The notes: generated by a model not told the origin, from the sequence alone. A stretch of 64,000 nucleotides of DNA from Pseudomonas sp. TH15 (GCF_016651105.1 NZ_JAEKEL010000001.1:4950001-5014000); one strand, 5' to 3'. Shown: positions 51,610 to 60,795, counted from the first letter of the stretch. Made by a program: numbers and translations.

Positions 51610-52116
51610 ATGAACGATATCGACGAACAACTGAGAGAAATCATTCCCAGATTGCGCCGGTTTGCCGTGTCGTTGACGCGCAACCCTAGCAGCGCCGACG
51701 ATCTGGTCCAGGCCAGCCTTGAGCGGGCGCTGTCGAGTTGGAGCGACAAACGCCCCGACGGCGACCTGCGCGCCTGGCTGTTTTCGATTCTGTATCGACA
51801 GTTTCTCGACGCTCACCGACGCTCCCGACGCTATGCACGGATGCTCGAGTTTTTTACCGGTCGAGACGATTCCCAGCCGTCAGCCGAGCGCACGGTGATA
51901 GCCCAATCGACCCTGCAAGCCTTCGATCAGCTCAGCACTGAGCAGCGCGCCCTGCTGCTTTGGGTGTCGGTGGAAGGTCTGACTTATAAAGAGGTCGCCG
52001 AGATCCTCGGTGTCCCGACTGGCACCGTGATGTCCCGTCTGTCCCGCGCCCGCCAGGCCTTGCGCGAACTCAGCGACGGCGAAATCACCCGTCCTTCTCT
52101 GCGGAGACTCAAATGA
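51610..52116 (+). CDS. ECF-family RNA polymerase sigma factor
   Basis: A 168-aa sigma-70 relative with only regions 2 and 4. Region 2: PSSADDLVQASLERALSSW and LRAWLFSILYRQFLDAHRR (about 25-75). Region 4: QLSTEQRALLLWVSVEGLTY then KEVAEILGVPTGTVMSRLSR (about 105-145). The ATG at 51610 is used since region 2 needs no longer N-terminus and the ECF-type promoter lies just upstream. Its stop overlaps the anti-sigma gene start by four bases. Confidence 0.93.
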   Translation: MNDIDEQLREIIPRLRRFAVSLTRNPSSADDLVQASLERALSSWSDKRPDGDLRAWLFSILYRQFLDAHRRSRRYARMLEFFTGRDDSQPSAERTVIAQSTLQAFDQLSTEQRALLLWVSVEGLTYKEVAEILGVPTGTVMSRLSRARQALRELSDGEITRPSLRRLK

Positions 52117-52853
52117 TCAGCATGCCCCCAAGCGAGCGTGACCTGCACGCCTACGTCGATCACCAACTCAGCGATGATGACCGACGCCTGGTGGAGACTT
52201 TTCTGGCCAGCAACCCGGAAATTTCCGCCCAGGTCCGCGCCTGGCAGCAGGATGCCCAACAACTGCGTGCAGCCCTCGGTGGCGCCTTGCAGCGACCGGC
52301 CAACCCGGAACTGGACCCGGCGCTGATTCGCCAGCGCCTCAAGCGTCAGTCGCGACGACATCTGGCCAGCGCTGCCATGCTGCTGATCGCCGTCAGCATT
52401 GGCGGACTCAGTGGCTGGCAGGCTCGGGAAATGACCCTCGTCAGTACCCAGGCGCCGATGACCGATGCGATCCAGGCTTACCGCTTGATTGCGCAGCAAG
52501 GCATGCTGCCGGCCGATTATAAAGTCAGCGACGACGGCGACATGCAAGGCTGGCTCGACCGTTACTTCACCAAGGCCAATCGCCTGCCTGACCTTTCGGG
52601 CGCAGGCTTCAAACCGGTGAGCGGGCGCTTGCTCAGCACCGAACAAGGGCCGGCGGCGATGGTGGTCTACGAAGACCCGACAGGGCACAAAATCAGCTTC
52701 TACGTGCGACCACCGGGACCGAGAAATTACTTGCTGCCGCGGGGCAGTCGCAGTGACGGGGACTTGCAGGCCGAGTATTGGTCGGGGGCCGGGTACAACT
52801 ACGCGATGGTCAGCCCGAGCGATTCCCCGGCGGCGCCATCCCTGCCATTCTGA
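52113..52853 (+). CDS. Membrane anti-sigma factor
   Basis: A 246-aa protein with a cytoplasmic N-terminal helical domain (DLHAYVDHQLSDDDRRLVET, about 9-28), one span (LASAAMLLIAVSIGGLSGW, about 84-102) and a periplasmic C-terminal domain. The H-x3-C-x2-C zinc motif of ZAS anti-sigmas is absent (FLASNPEI in place of the Cys pair). The ATG overlaps the sigma gene (ATGA, 52113-52116). It should hold the sigma factor inactive until a periplasmic signal, perhaps peroxide or another oxidant, arrives. Confidence 0.9.
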   Translation: MISMPPSERDLHAYVDHQLSDDDRRLVETFLASNPEISAQVRAWQQDAQQLRAALGGALQRPANPELDPALIRQRLKRQSRRHLASAAMLLIAVSIGGLSGWQAREMTLVSTQAPMTDAIQAYRLIAQQGMLPADYKVSDDGDMQGWLDRYFTKANRLPDLSGAGFKPVSGRLLSTEQGPAAMVVYEDPTGHKISFYVRPPGPRNYLLPRGSRSDGDLQAEYWSGAGYNYAMVSPSDSPAAPSLPF

Positions 52854-52867
52854 AACCACTGCGGTTC

Positions 52868-52896
52868 CCTGTAGGCGTGAGCCTGCTCGCGCTTGC
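52868..52896. repeat. Single REP half-site
   Basis: CCTGTAGGCGTGAGCCTGCT with CGCGCTTGC lies between the anti-sigma and tip-adhesin stop codons, without a partner arm. Confidence 0.55.
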
Positions 52897-52912
52897 AAAG
52901 GATCGCGTGACG

Positions 52913-53875
52913 TCAGAAACCGACGTCGAGCACTACGCTGTCGAGGTACGTCCCCGCTGGCGGTGTGGTCTGGTCGGTGTAGATTTTGGCGTTGTAATTG
53001 AAGACCTGACTCCCGGCGCCCAAACCGTTGCCAGGGTTGACCTCGGCATCGGAACTGGCCCGGCGCGCAGTGCCGACACTGCCCCAACGGGTGGTGCCGG
53101 CGCTTTTGAAGATGTCGTAGGCCAGGTAATTACTGCCGGATATCATCCGCCGTCGCCCACCGACACTGATCGCTTGCTGACCATCACTCAGGCCCACGGT
53201 ATAAGCGCTGCCCTTGGTGCAAGCGAGGTTGATGGTCTGGCCGGTGACCGCAGTAAACGCACTGATCACCGGGGCGCTGCCGAAGCTGATGTTCGGCGCG
53301 GTGATAGTGCAGTCGTTGGCCACGGTCAGGTTAACCGTCAGGGTGGTGTTGCCACTGCCGATGTCACGCCCCAGGCACACGCTGCCAATGCCGATGCCGG
53401 AACAGTAATTCCAGCTCCAGGCAATGCTCAGGGTTTCGCTATAGATGCCCGCCGCGACGTTGCTGCCAATGGTCGTCCCCAGATAAATCGGCACGGTTTT
53501 CGGCACCACGCTGCCGAGCAAACCCAGCGAATCGATAATGCCGTTACGGGCGAAGTCGAACGCCACACCGCGGGTCAGTGGGTAACTGGTGGAGTTGTTG
53601 CCGTACAGCGTGTAGCCAATGATGTCGCCGGTCGGACCGAGCAACCCGGTTTGCGTGGAGGTGACCGTGGCATAGAAATGGTCGGTGCTGGTTAACAATG
53701 AAAGCAACGACCCGGTGCAACTCAACCCCGCATTGGTGGTGGAGCTGGACTGCGACGTGGTGCGCACCGCAATCGAACTCAACGAGCCGAACGCCACGGG
53801 CGAGGTGCTGACCACCGAACACAACGCCCACGCCGAACCCGGCAGCCAGAGCGCCAGCAGTGCCAACCCCTTCAT
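52913..53875 (-). CDS. Two-domain SCPU tip subunit of the archaic pilus (CupE6/CsuE-like)
   Basis: A 320-aa exported protein with a signal peptide (LALLALWLPGSAWA) and two spore-coat-U-like domains (about 17-165 and 180-320). The second ends TYLDSVVLDVGF, the donor-strand-accepting fold of pilins. Two-domain SCPU proteins at the operon end are the tip adhesins in Csu systems. The ATG at 53875 overlaps the usher stop by four bases and begins the signal peptide, so the longer frame is not used. Confidence 0.87.
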   Translation of the reverse strand: MKGLALLALWLPGSAWALCSVVSTSPVAFGSLSSIAVRTTSQSSSTTNAGLSCTGSLLSLLTSTDHFYATVTSTQTGLLGPTGDIIGYTLYGNNSTSYPLTRGVAFDFARNGIIDSLGLLGSVVPKTVPIYLGTTIGSNVAAGIYSETLSIAWSWNYCSGIGIGSVCLGRDIGSGNTTLTVNLTVANDCTITAPNISFGSAPVISAFTAVTGQTINLACTKGSAYTVGLSDGQQAISVGGRRRMISGSNYLAYDIFKSAGTTRWGSVGTARRASSDAEVNPGNGLGAGSQVFNYNAKIYTDQTTPPAGTYLDSVVLDVGF

Positions 53876-56229
53876 TTGCACACCAACGGCCCGATCAACG
53901 GAATCTGATCCTGTTTCATGTCCACGGCAAACTGCACCTGACAGGTCTTCCCGTCGGCCAGGGTCACCCGCAGACTGTTTTGCGCCTGAAGATTTTCCAG
54001 GTACACCAGCCCGTCCCAACCGACCACGGTTTGCGTGCCGCTTTGCTCATGCACGACGCCACTGCCCAGGGGTAATTCTTGCTGCCGTGCATCCACCAGC
54101 ACGATGCTCGCGGCGACTATCCGGCTCAACGGAAACTCCAGCAGATAACCGCTGCCGCGCCGCACTGCAATCCGCTGTTCGACGTTAGGGCTGCGCACGT
54201 TGGCTGGCAGGTTCAGCGGGTCGATTTCGTATTTACCGCGGTAATACGCGCTGCTCCACGGCACCAGCAGGTGGCCGTTGCGGTCGGTCTGGCCGACCAA
54301 CTGATTCTCGTAACGCACGGGAATGTCGGCATAGCCGTCGGTGCTGACCACTACAAATGCATCGTCGATCCGGTTGGCAGCGAACAACTGACGGTCCATC
54401 CAGACCAACGAGCCGCTGGCATCGGCCCAACGGGTTTCAGCCTCGCTGGTGCCGTAGACCCCGGCTTGCAGTTGCACTGATTGCAGGCGCCAGGTCAGGT
54501 CGGCCTGACGATAAGTCGGCGCGTCGCCCTGAGCGTAACCGAGGTTGAAACCCACCCCGCCTTCGGTCGGCACGGCTCGGCTGTAATTGACCCGCTGCTG
54601 GGTTTGCCCGGTCTTACTGCGTTCGCTGCTGATCGCCAGACTGCCGTGCAGGTCGAACGGGATCACCAGTTGCGCCTGCACCGCCCAGTTGCTGTCACCG
54701 ATTTCGCGGTTGCCCGACAGATAGAAACTGGTATCGCGCCACAGCGGTTTGCTCCAGGTCAGGTTGAGCAAACGGGTACGCGATTCGTCCGCTGCACGCA
54801 CGTCGAAATAACCGACACCGAGGCTGCCCCAGGAATCAAGGTTAAGGCTCAGGGTTGCCTGTTCGCTGCGTTTGCTCAGGGTCGTGTAAGGGGTGTCGAT
54901 CACCGTCAGGTCGGCGTATTGATCACGTCGTTGCATACGTTGATACGAGAAGCTGTAGCGCTGGCTGCTGTACTGATAGCCGAGGCTCAATTGCTGGCCG
55001 CTTTCGCCGTCGAACTGGCTCTGGCTAAGCGCGGTATTGAGGACGCCGAAATTGCCCAGCCTCAGGTTGCCGCCCAAGCCGCCAAGGGTCAGGGAGTCCG
55101 AGGCTTCGGCGTGGCTTTCGAGGGTGAAGTTGTCGCTCAGGCCGTAACGCAAACTGCCGGACGTGACGCCTGGTCCGTAGCCGAAATCTCGAAGGCCGTA
55201 GTCCCGACGCAAGGTCCCGGCGGCCACGGAAAAATCGCTCAAGCCCTTTTGCAGCAAACTGCTGGTGACGTAGAACGGCACCGTGGTCGAGACCTGCCGG
55301 CCCAAGGCATCGGTGGTGACGACGACCGCTTCGCCGGCGCCATTGATGAACGGAATATTGGTCAGGGTGTACGGCCCCGGTTGCAGGTCGGCGCTGCTGG
55401 ATTTGTAGCCATTGATGAACAAATCCACCGAGGACGGCACCGCCGCTTCACCGGCAAACTGCGGCAACGGGTAGGTCACCAGGTCCGGGCGCACACCGAA
55501 GTCACGGGACAACTGCACCCCGCCAAGGCGCACCGAACTGCTCCAGGGCAAGGCGCCGCTGACCAGGTCCCCGGCCTCATACGTCAGCAGCCGCTCGTCA
55601 TCGGAGTATCGCCAAGTGGTGTCGTAGCGCAGATAGCCATTGTTCGACGTGCTGACCGCCTCCCCCGACAAGGTGCGGCGGTACTGCCCGGTGTTGGACA
55701 GCGTACCCCAACTGTCGAACAGCCGCACTTCGTTCCATGCCGCGAGGTAGGTGCCGGCATCATCGGTGTCGTTGAGGTACAGGTCGTAGTTGAGCAAGGC
55801 CCCGAAACTGCTGAGTGCCGGGGTGCGCGGGTAGGCTTGGCGGTTGCCGACGAATTGCTCCGGCAACCAGTCCGGCGGCACGTTGAGCAGTAGCCTTTGA
55901 CCGACACTGTCGTACTCGCTGTGCAGGCCCGGCAAGCTGTCGAGGTCAACTTCGGCGCTGATGTTTTCCGGCAGTTTCATGCCACTGTCGCGCAGCGCCG
56001 AGGCTGGCAGAAAAAATCGCCCGCCCCGCTGATCCACCGCCACGACTCGCCCGGTATTCATCTGATTGACCACCAACTCCAGAAACAACTGTGCATCGGC
56101 CACGGCCTCCATGCCGCTGGGCGGAGGCGGCAAGTCGCCGGCCTCGGCTAGAGGGATGATCACCAGCCAACACGCGCAGGTCGCCGCCCACAACGGACAC
56201 TGGAAACTGCGAGCCCAACGCTGGCTCAT
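53872..56229 (-). CDS. Fimbrial outer-membrane usher (CupE5/CsuD-like)
   Basis: FimD/PapC-family usher of 785 aa that threads pilin-chaperone complexes through the outer membrane. Signal peptide about 1-30; N-terminal domain; 24-strand barrel with plug (SVDLFINGYKSSSADLQPGP, GAGEAVVVTTDALGRQ); two C-terminal domains ending LTDGKTCQV-like LADGKTCQVQF. The ATG at 56229 has only a weak ribosome-binding site. A perfect AGGAGG lies 31 bases farther up, at the right distance from an in-frame ATT at 56250, which may be the true start. Confidence 0.93.
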   Translation of the reverse strand: MSQRWARSFQCPLWAATCACWLVIIPLAEAGDLPPPPSGMEAVADAQLFLELVVNQMNTGRVVAVDQRGGRFFLPASALRDSGMKLPENISAEVDLDSLPGLHSEYDSVGQRLLLNVPPDWLPEQFVGNRQAYPRTPALSSFGALLNYDLYLNDTDDAGTYLAAWNEVRLFDSWGTLSNTGQYRRTLSGEAVSTSNNGYLRYDTTWRYSDDERLLTYEAGDLVSGALPWSSSVRLGGVQLSRDFGVRPDLVTYPLPQFAGEAAVPSSVDLFINGYKSSSADLQPGPYTLTNIPFINGAGEAVVVTTDALGRQVSTTVPFYVTSSLLQKGLSDFSVAAGTLRRDYGLRDFGYGPGVTSGSLRYGLSDNFTLESHAEASDSLTLGGLGGNLRLGNFGVLNTALSQSQFDGESGQQLSLGYQYSSQRYSFSYQRMQRRDQYADLTVIDTPYTTLSKRSEQATLSLNLDSWGSLGVGYFDVRAADESRTRLLNLTWSKPLWRDTSFYLSGNREIGDSNWAVQAQLVIPFDLHGSLAISSERSKTGQTQQRVNYSRAVPTEGGVGFNLGYAQGDAPTYRQADLTWRLQSVQLQAGVYGTSEAETRWADASGSLVWMDRQLFAANRIDDAFVVVSTDGYADIPVRYENQLVGQTDRNGHLLVPWSSAYYRGKYEIDPLNLPANVRSPNVEQRIAVRRGSGYLLEFPLSRIVAASIVLVDARQQELPLGSGVVHEQSGTQTVVGWDGLVYLENLQAQNSLRVTLADGKTCQVQFAVDMKQDQIPLIGPLVCK

Positions 56230-56350
56230 TCGCGCTTTATGTCCGTCAATGGACTCAATCCTCCTGATACATCCACCCTCGATGGCAGGCTGGCCACGCC
56301 CCTGTGGCCGCTGACCACGAATTCATCCGGCACAAAACCAGGTCGAGCCT

Positions 56351-57124
56351 TTACTTCGCCGGGGTGATGCTCTGCACCTGGCTCGCCCCATTCACCCGCA
56401 CCTGCAACGCCGGGTCCCCGGCCATCGACCCCGGCGCGGGCCAGCGCATGATTGCGCCGGGCAACACATAACCGAGCAAACCTTCCACCAGCGGTTTGGT
56501 CTGGCCGCCCTGCTTGAGCGCGACATCGGTCAATCGCGCATGTACCGCGCCTTGGTTGCGCACCTCCACATACGAACGACCGTCCACCGCCACGGTGCGC
56601 CAGCTCAGGTCCGGCAGGCCGATGCCCTTGGGATCACGTTGGCGGGTGGTGTCCTCCTTGCTCCACAACCCGGCACCGTAGGCAAACAACGGCACCGAAT
56701 AACGCATCTGGAAACGGATCGCCGCAGCGGTCTTGCCATCTTCAGCAGCAGGCGGTTTGGCCGAGGGGATTTCGTCGATGATGATGCGGTAAGCCAGCTC
56801 CTGCCCCGGCGGTATCTCCCGGGTGCGGGTCAGTCGTACCAATTGTTTCTGGCCCGGTTCGATCTTCGCCACTGGCGGGCTGCCGATCACGTCGCGCTGG
56901 TTCTGGTACTGGTCGTTGAAGCCGCTCTGGCTCCAGGCGAACACCCGGATTTGCAGGTTGGCGGTCTCGCTGCCACGGTTTTCCAGCCACAAGGCACTGG
57001 CCTGTTGATCGGCCTCCAACACCGGATCGATCGGCCAGATCAGCACCGAACTGGCGGCCTGTGCCTTGACCGTCCCGAGTAACACCATCGCCAGCCCCGT
57101 ACAGCGCAAGACCTGTGACCACAT
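56351..57124 (-). CDS. Periplasmic pilus chaperone (CupE4/CsuC-like)
   Basis: PapD-like chaperone of 257 aa. A signal peptide (GLAMVLLGTVKAQA) precedes two Ig-like domains. Typical segments are VLIWPIDPVLEADQQASALW, LENRGSETANLQIRVF and RLTRTREIPPGQELAYRIII, where the Arg and following strand hold subunits. The ATG at 57124 has AAGGAG 6 nt upstream. It folds and delivers the four SCPU subunits encoded upstream to the usher encoded downstream. Confidence 0.92.
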   Translation of the reverse strand: MWSQVLRCTGLAMVLLGTVKAQAASSVLIWPIDPVLEADQQASALWLENRGSETANLQIRVFAWSQSGFNDQYQNQRDVIGSPPVAKIEPGQKQLVRLTRTREIPPGQELAYRIIIDEIPSAKPPAAEDGKTAAAIRFQMRYSVPLFAYGAGLWSKEDTTRQRDPKGIGLPDLSWRTVAVDGRSYVEVRNQGAVHARLTDVALKQGGQTKPLVEGLLGYVLPGAIMRWPAPGSMAGDPALQVRVNGASQVQSITPAK

Positions 57125-57150
57125 GTGCTGCTCCTTTTCAAAACGCCGCA

Positions 57151-57651
57151 TTACCACGACAGCTGCACCTGCAGCACATCGCTGTACGTCCCCCCAGGCT
57201 GATTGCCCGGCAACTGCACCTGACCGTAAATCGGCAGGCTGATGTTGTTCGCATCGGTGTAAGCCACCGCCACGCTTTGGCCGATCCCCAGGCTCTGGCT
57301 GAATGCCGCATCGCTAAACAGCGAGTACGCCACCCGGTTGCTGCCGGTCGTGAGCTGCATGTGCCGCCCGCTGCTGTTGTACTGACCGCCATCGACCGTC
57401 ATGTTCAGGGTCACCCCTGGCGTGCATTGCAACTGCACGCCACCGGTCAATGACACCTGCACCGTGCTGGTGGCCAAGGCCAACTGGCTGCCAAAGTTGA
57501 GGCTGCCGTAGTTCGAGACCCCGCCCACCACTAGGCAACCGGCGGTCACCGTGGCACTGACCTGGAAACTCTGGCTCGTCACCGCCGCCAGCGGCAACGG
57601 CACACTGCCCGCACACAGCAGGAGCAGCGCCGCACAGCCATGGCGGGCCAT
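57151..57651 (-). CDS. SCPU-domain pilus subunit 4
   Basis: A 166-aa spore-coat-U-family pilin with a signal peptide (ALLLLCAGSVPLPLAA). The mature domain has one Cys pair (TAGCLVVG, LQCTPG) and a C-terminal strand GGTYSDVLQVQLSW, typical for archaic chaperone-usher subunits. It begins 4 bp after the preceding subunit gene, with no clear ribosome-binding site, so reinitiation is likely. Position between the other subunits and the chaperone resembles CsuB/CupE3. Confidence 0.86.
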   Translation of the reverse strand: MARHGCAALLLLCAGSVPLPLAAVTSQSFQVSATVTAGCLVVGGVSNYGSLNFGSQLALATSTVQVSLTGGVQLQCTPGVTLNMTVDGGQYNSSGRHMQLTTGSNRVAYSLFSDAAFSQSLGIGQSVAVAYTDANNISLPIYGQVQLPGNQPGGTYSDVLQVQLSW

Positions 57652-57655
57652 CGCA

Positions 57656-58192
57656 CTAGAAGGTCAGTTGGACTGAAACGGTATCGGTGTAGGTGCCGGC
57701 CGGCAGTCCCGCCTTGCCCACGGCTTTGCCATAGATGTTCACCGCCTGCGTCTGGCCGGTACTGGCGGTCAGGTTGATCACACCGTTGATGGCCAGCAGT
57801 TGAGAGTGAGCGGCGTCGGTATAGAAGTCGTAAGGCACGTAATTGGCGACGCCGTCGTATAACGCTCGGGTGCCACCCGTGGACTGCGCGTCATGGCTGC
57901 CAGCGCCGACGGTGATGGTTGGCGAGGTGCCACTGGAGCACTGAACCGACAGCGCCCCGCCACCACCGCCCAGCACCTGGCCGTCGGCTTCGGTGAACAA
58001 ACTGGTGGTGGTGCCGAAGTTCACGGTACCGAAATTAAGTCCAGTGGTACCGGCCGTGCCGTTGACCAGACAACTGCTGGTCAGGATCAGCGTGGAACTG
58101 ATCTGCCCGGTAACGGTGGTTGCGGCCTGAGCGCTGGACACCAGCGCCAGGCCGAGCAATGACAAACCGATCCTTGATACAAGCATGTGCAT
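57656..58192 (-). CDS. SCPU-domain pilus subunit 3
   Basis: A 178-aa subunit with signal peptide (LSLLGLALVSSAQA). The mature protein shows the SCPU pattern TSSCLVNGTAGTTGLNFGTV, VQCSSGTSPTITVGAG and ends GLPAGTYTDTVSVQLTF. Its glycine- and threonine-rich composition resembles major pilins (CsuA/B, CupE1), but which of the four is the main rod subunit cannot be settled here. GAGGACGG precedes the ATG. Confidence 0.86.
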   Translation of the reverse strand: MHMLVSRIGLSLLGLALVSSAQAATTVTGQISSTLILTSSCLVNGTAGTTGLNFGTVNFGTTTSLFTEADGQVLGGGGGALSVQCSSGTSPTITVGAGSHDAQSTGGTRALYDGVANYVPYDFYTDAAHSQLLAINGVINLTASTGQTQAVNIYGKAVGKAGLPAGTYTDTVSVQLTF

Positions 58193-58212
58193 GGTGTCCG
58201 TCCTCTACGGGT

Positions 58213-58746
58213 TTACCAATCGAGCGTCACCGTCAGGGTGTCGGTGTAGACACCGGCCGGAACCGCGCGGGTATTCGCCACCACCGAGCCAAATACCGGG
58301 ATAGGTATCCGCGCAGCGCTGTTCACAGCGAAATTGTGTTGTTGGCCGATGCTGTAGCTCTGACTGCCCGAGGCATCGAGGAACAATTGATAAGGGAGGG
58401 TCTGGCTGCCGTTGCTCAGGCGTCGGGTCGTACCGTCACCATGGGCGCCGCCGTCGATGCTGACGGTGAACCCGGTGACCGAAGGGTTGCAGGCGACATT
58501 CAGCTTGCCGCTGCCATCGTCGCTGAGGCTGGCCTTGATCGGCTTGGTCCAGGTCGGGCCTTGCTGGCCGAAATCCAGGCTGCCGAAATCGCTGACCGGG
58601 CTGCCGGGGCTGGCGCCATTGGTCACTTCGCAACCGGCGATGATAACCAGCCGCGCGTGGATCTGCCCGCTGACCGCCGCTTGGGCGCCCTCGGCGAGCA
58701 AAAACAGTACGCCCACGGCGATAACCATCCAGTGCTTGCTTGTCAT
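58213..58746 (-). CDS. SCPU-domain pilus subunit 2
   Basis: A 177-aa subunit with signal peptide (MVIAVGVLFLLAEGAQA). The SCPU fold is recognisable from IAGCEVTNGASPGSPVSDFG, VACNPSVTGFTVSIDGG and the end VPAGVYTDTLTVTLDW. The ATG at 58746 starts the signal peptide directly; the longer frame has no such feature. It lies 20 bp upstream of subunit 3. Confidence 0.85.
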   Translation of the reverse strand: MTSKHWMVIAVGVLFLLAEGAQAAVSGQIHARLVIIAGCEVTNGASPGSPVSDFGSLDFGQQGPTWTKPIKASLSDDGSGKLNVACNPSVTGFTVSIDGGAHGDGTTRRLSNGSQTLPYQLFLDASGSQSYSIGQQHNFAVNSAARIPIPVFGSVVANTRAVPAGVYTDTLTVTLDW

Positions 58747-58848
58747 TGCGCCTGTCCCTACTCCTTCAGGTTCATCCGACCATTGCGTTCTTTGAACGCC
58801 CCTTCCGTGCACAACCCAATCCTGCGGGTTGCTGACTAAAACCTGCGG

Positions 58849-59370
58849 TCACCACGTGACCGTCACCTTGATCAGATCGGAATAACGGCTGACCCGCGGC
58901 ACTTCAGCCAGTTGTTCGATCCGCGCATACAGCGGCAACTCCACCGTGCCGCTGTCCGGCACCCGTCCACTGATCGGTACATCCACCACCAGTGGCACCC
59001 GCCGTGCGGCGTCCTGAAATAGACGATAGGGAATCGGCTTGCTGCCAGCCGCTCCGGCCATATAGCGCACCTCTCCCACACCGCCATGCAAACCGCCATC
59101 GACCCGCATCTGATAAGGCGTGTCCGGATTGCACTCCAGGCGCGGCAAGCGTTGATGGGTCAACGCCGCTCCCAGTGGCCCCGCCGGGTCATCGAGCCGC
59201 GCCGTGCTGCCGAAATCAAGCACGCCGAGTTGCTCGATACCGGCCCCGCGCTGCTGGCCGATCAACTGGCAGCCGCGCAGCACGTCAACGCGCACTTCGA
59301 CCTGCAGATCCGCCGCATCAACTGGCGCTATCAGCACGCCCAGCAGACCCATGACCCCACGTACATTCAC
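58849..59370 (-). CDS. SCPU-domain pilus subunit 1
   Basis: First gene of the pilus operon, 173 aa. A short signal peptide (VMGLLGVLIAPVDA) is followed by an SCPU domain with RGCQLIGQQRG, RLECNPDTPYQMRVDGG and the terminal strand SRYSDLIKVTVTW. It is the most diverged of the four subunits and may be a minor or adaptor subunit. The start is GTG at 59370 with AAGGAG 7 nt upstream; an ATG four bases later is out of frame. The operon promoter should lie in the 286-bp gap to the divergent ATPase gene. Confidence 0.85.
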   Translation of the reverse strand: MNVRGVMGLLGVLIAPVDAADLQVEVRVDVLRGCQLIGQQRGAGIEQLGVLDFGSTARLDDPAGPLGAALTHQRLPRLECNPDTPYQMRVDGGLHGGVGEVRYMAGAAGSKPIPYRLFQDAARRVPLVVDVPISGRVPDSGTVELPLYARIEQLAEVPRVSRYSDLIKVTVTW

Positions 59371-59656
59371 TGCCTCACTCCTTGTGAGGGACCGTCCGGA
59401 TGTCGTTACTGTGTTTCAGGTTAGCAACGGTCGACGAATCCGCCAGTCGTATTGGATCCATCTATCGGCCGGGATATGTTTCGAAAGGTTGGCAACCCAG
59501 CAAACGATGTCGCGCAAAATAGCCAGACGTCTTATGCAATCCTGTTCAGTGATCGCCCAGTCTCGCCTGCCGGTGCTGGAAGGACGATTCCACGTCTGGT
59601 TACACTGTGCCGCCGCGCTCGGTAAGCCGGCTTGACCCACTCGGAGTAACCGGACA

Positions 59657-60787
59657 GTGCCCGTTCGACTGCCAAAACGTTCGCGACTGACCCAGCGCTG
59701 GCCGGCGTTGCGCCGCTTGTTCGGCAAAGGTTTGCCCGCCAATGTGGGCCATGACGCCAGCGCCCAGTCGATCCGCGATTATTTCCGCAACAAGGCTCAC
59801 AGCCAGGGTTACACGCTCAGTCACAGCCAGCAGCGGGTCATCGACTGTATGGCGCAGCAAGCCAGCCTGCTGTTCGCGGCCACCGCACAAAGACCGCCAA
59901 GCCTTTACCTGTACGGCGCTGTCGGTCGCGGTAAAAGCTGGTTGCTGGACGGGTTTTTCCAGGCCATCCCCCTCGCGCAAAAACAGCGCCTGCACTTTCA
60001 TGAGTTTTTCGCGCAGCTGCATCAGGGCATGTTCAGCCATCGTGACCAACCTGATCCCTTGGCGAACACCCTTGATGAGTTGTTGCTGGATTGTCGGGTG
60101 TTGTGTTTCGACGAGTTTCACGTCCACGACATCGGCGATGCGATGCTCATCACCCGGCTGTTCAAGGCGTTGTTCCGCCGTGGCATCCTGCTGCTGGTGA
60201 CCTCCAACTACCCACCCGAAGGTTTGCTGCCGAACCCGCTCTACCATGCGCGTTTCAAACCGGTGATCGACCTGATCAACACGCGCATGCAGGTCCTGGA
60301 AGTGGGTGGCGAGCACGATTACCGAAGTCAGGCGCGCAACCGGGTGCATCAAGTCTTTACCCATGGCCATTACGTGTGGCCGGGCACAGCGGCGCAGCGC
60401 GCGACCCTGAACCTGCCGCCGCAGGATGCAGCGCCACGCTCGATAATGGTCGGCACACGGCATTTTCAAGCGCGGTTTTGCGAGGGCCGGCGTATCGGTT
60501 TCAGCTTCGATGATCTGTGCGAGCAGCCGACAGCGGTGATGGATTATCTGGAATTGTGTCAGCGTTTCGATCACTGGATCATCGACGACTTGCCCGAACT
60601 GGCTGATTGCTCGATCGCCGCGCAACAACGCTTCATCAATCTGATCGACGTGCTCTACGATCAGGACAAACACCTGACGCTGCTTGGTCGGTTGTCGCTA
60701 TGCGAAAGCCTCGGCGGCGATGCCATCGACATGGGCCGCACGCGCAGCCGGTTAGGGCAGTTGCAGGTGGTCCCCCCAATAGCCTGA
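59657..60787 (+). CDS. zapE: AFG1/ZapE-family ATPase
   Basis: P-loop ATPase of 376 aa. Walker A is YGAVGRGKSW (about 94-103), Walker B LCFDEFHVHDIGDAM, sensor LLLVTSNYPPEGL. The family includes ZapE, which acts on FtsZ rings, and mitochondrial AFG1. It starts with GTG at 59657. The N-terminus (LPKRSRLTQRWPALRRLFGK) differs from what I recall of pseudomonad ZapE, so it may be a second AFG1-type paralogue. It is not cotranscribed with its neighbours. Confidence 0.82.
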   Translation: MPVRLPKRSRLTQRWPALRRLFGKGLPANVGHDASAQSIRDYFRNKAHSQGYTLSHSQQRVIDCMAQQASLLFAATAQRPPSLYLYGAVGRGKSWLLDGFFQAIPLAQKQRLHFHEFFAQLHQGMFSHRDQPDPLANTLDELLLDCRVLCFDEFHVHDIGDAMLITRLFKALFRRGILLLVTSNYPPEGLLPNPLYHARFKPVIDLINTRMQVLEVGGEHDYRSQARNRVHQVFTHGHYVWPGTAAQRATLNLPPQDAAPRSIMVGTRHFQARFCEGRRIGFSFDDLCEQPTAVMDYLELCQRFDHWIIDDLPELADCSIAAQQRFINLIDVLYDQDKHLTLLGRLSLCESLGGDAIDMGRTRSRLGQLQVVPPIA

Positions 60788-60795
60788 CGCCAGCA

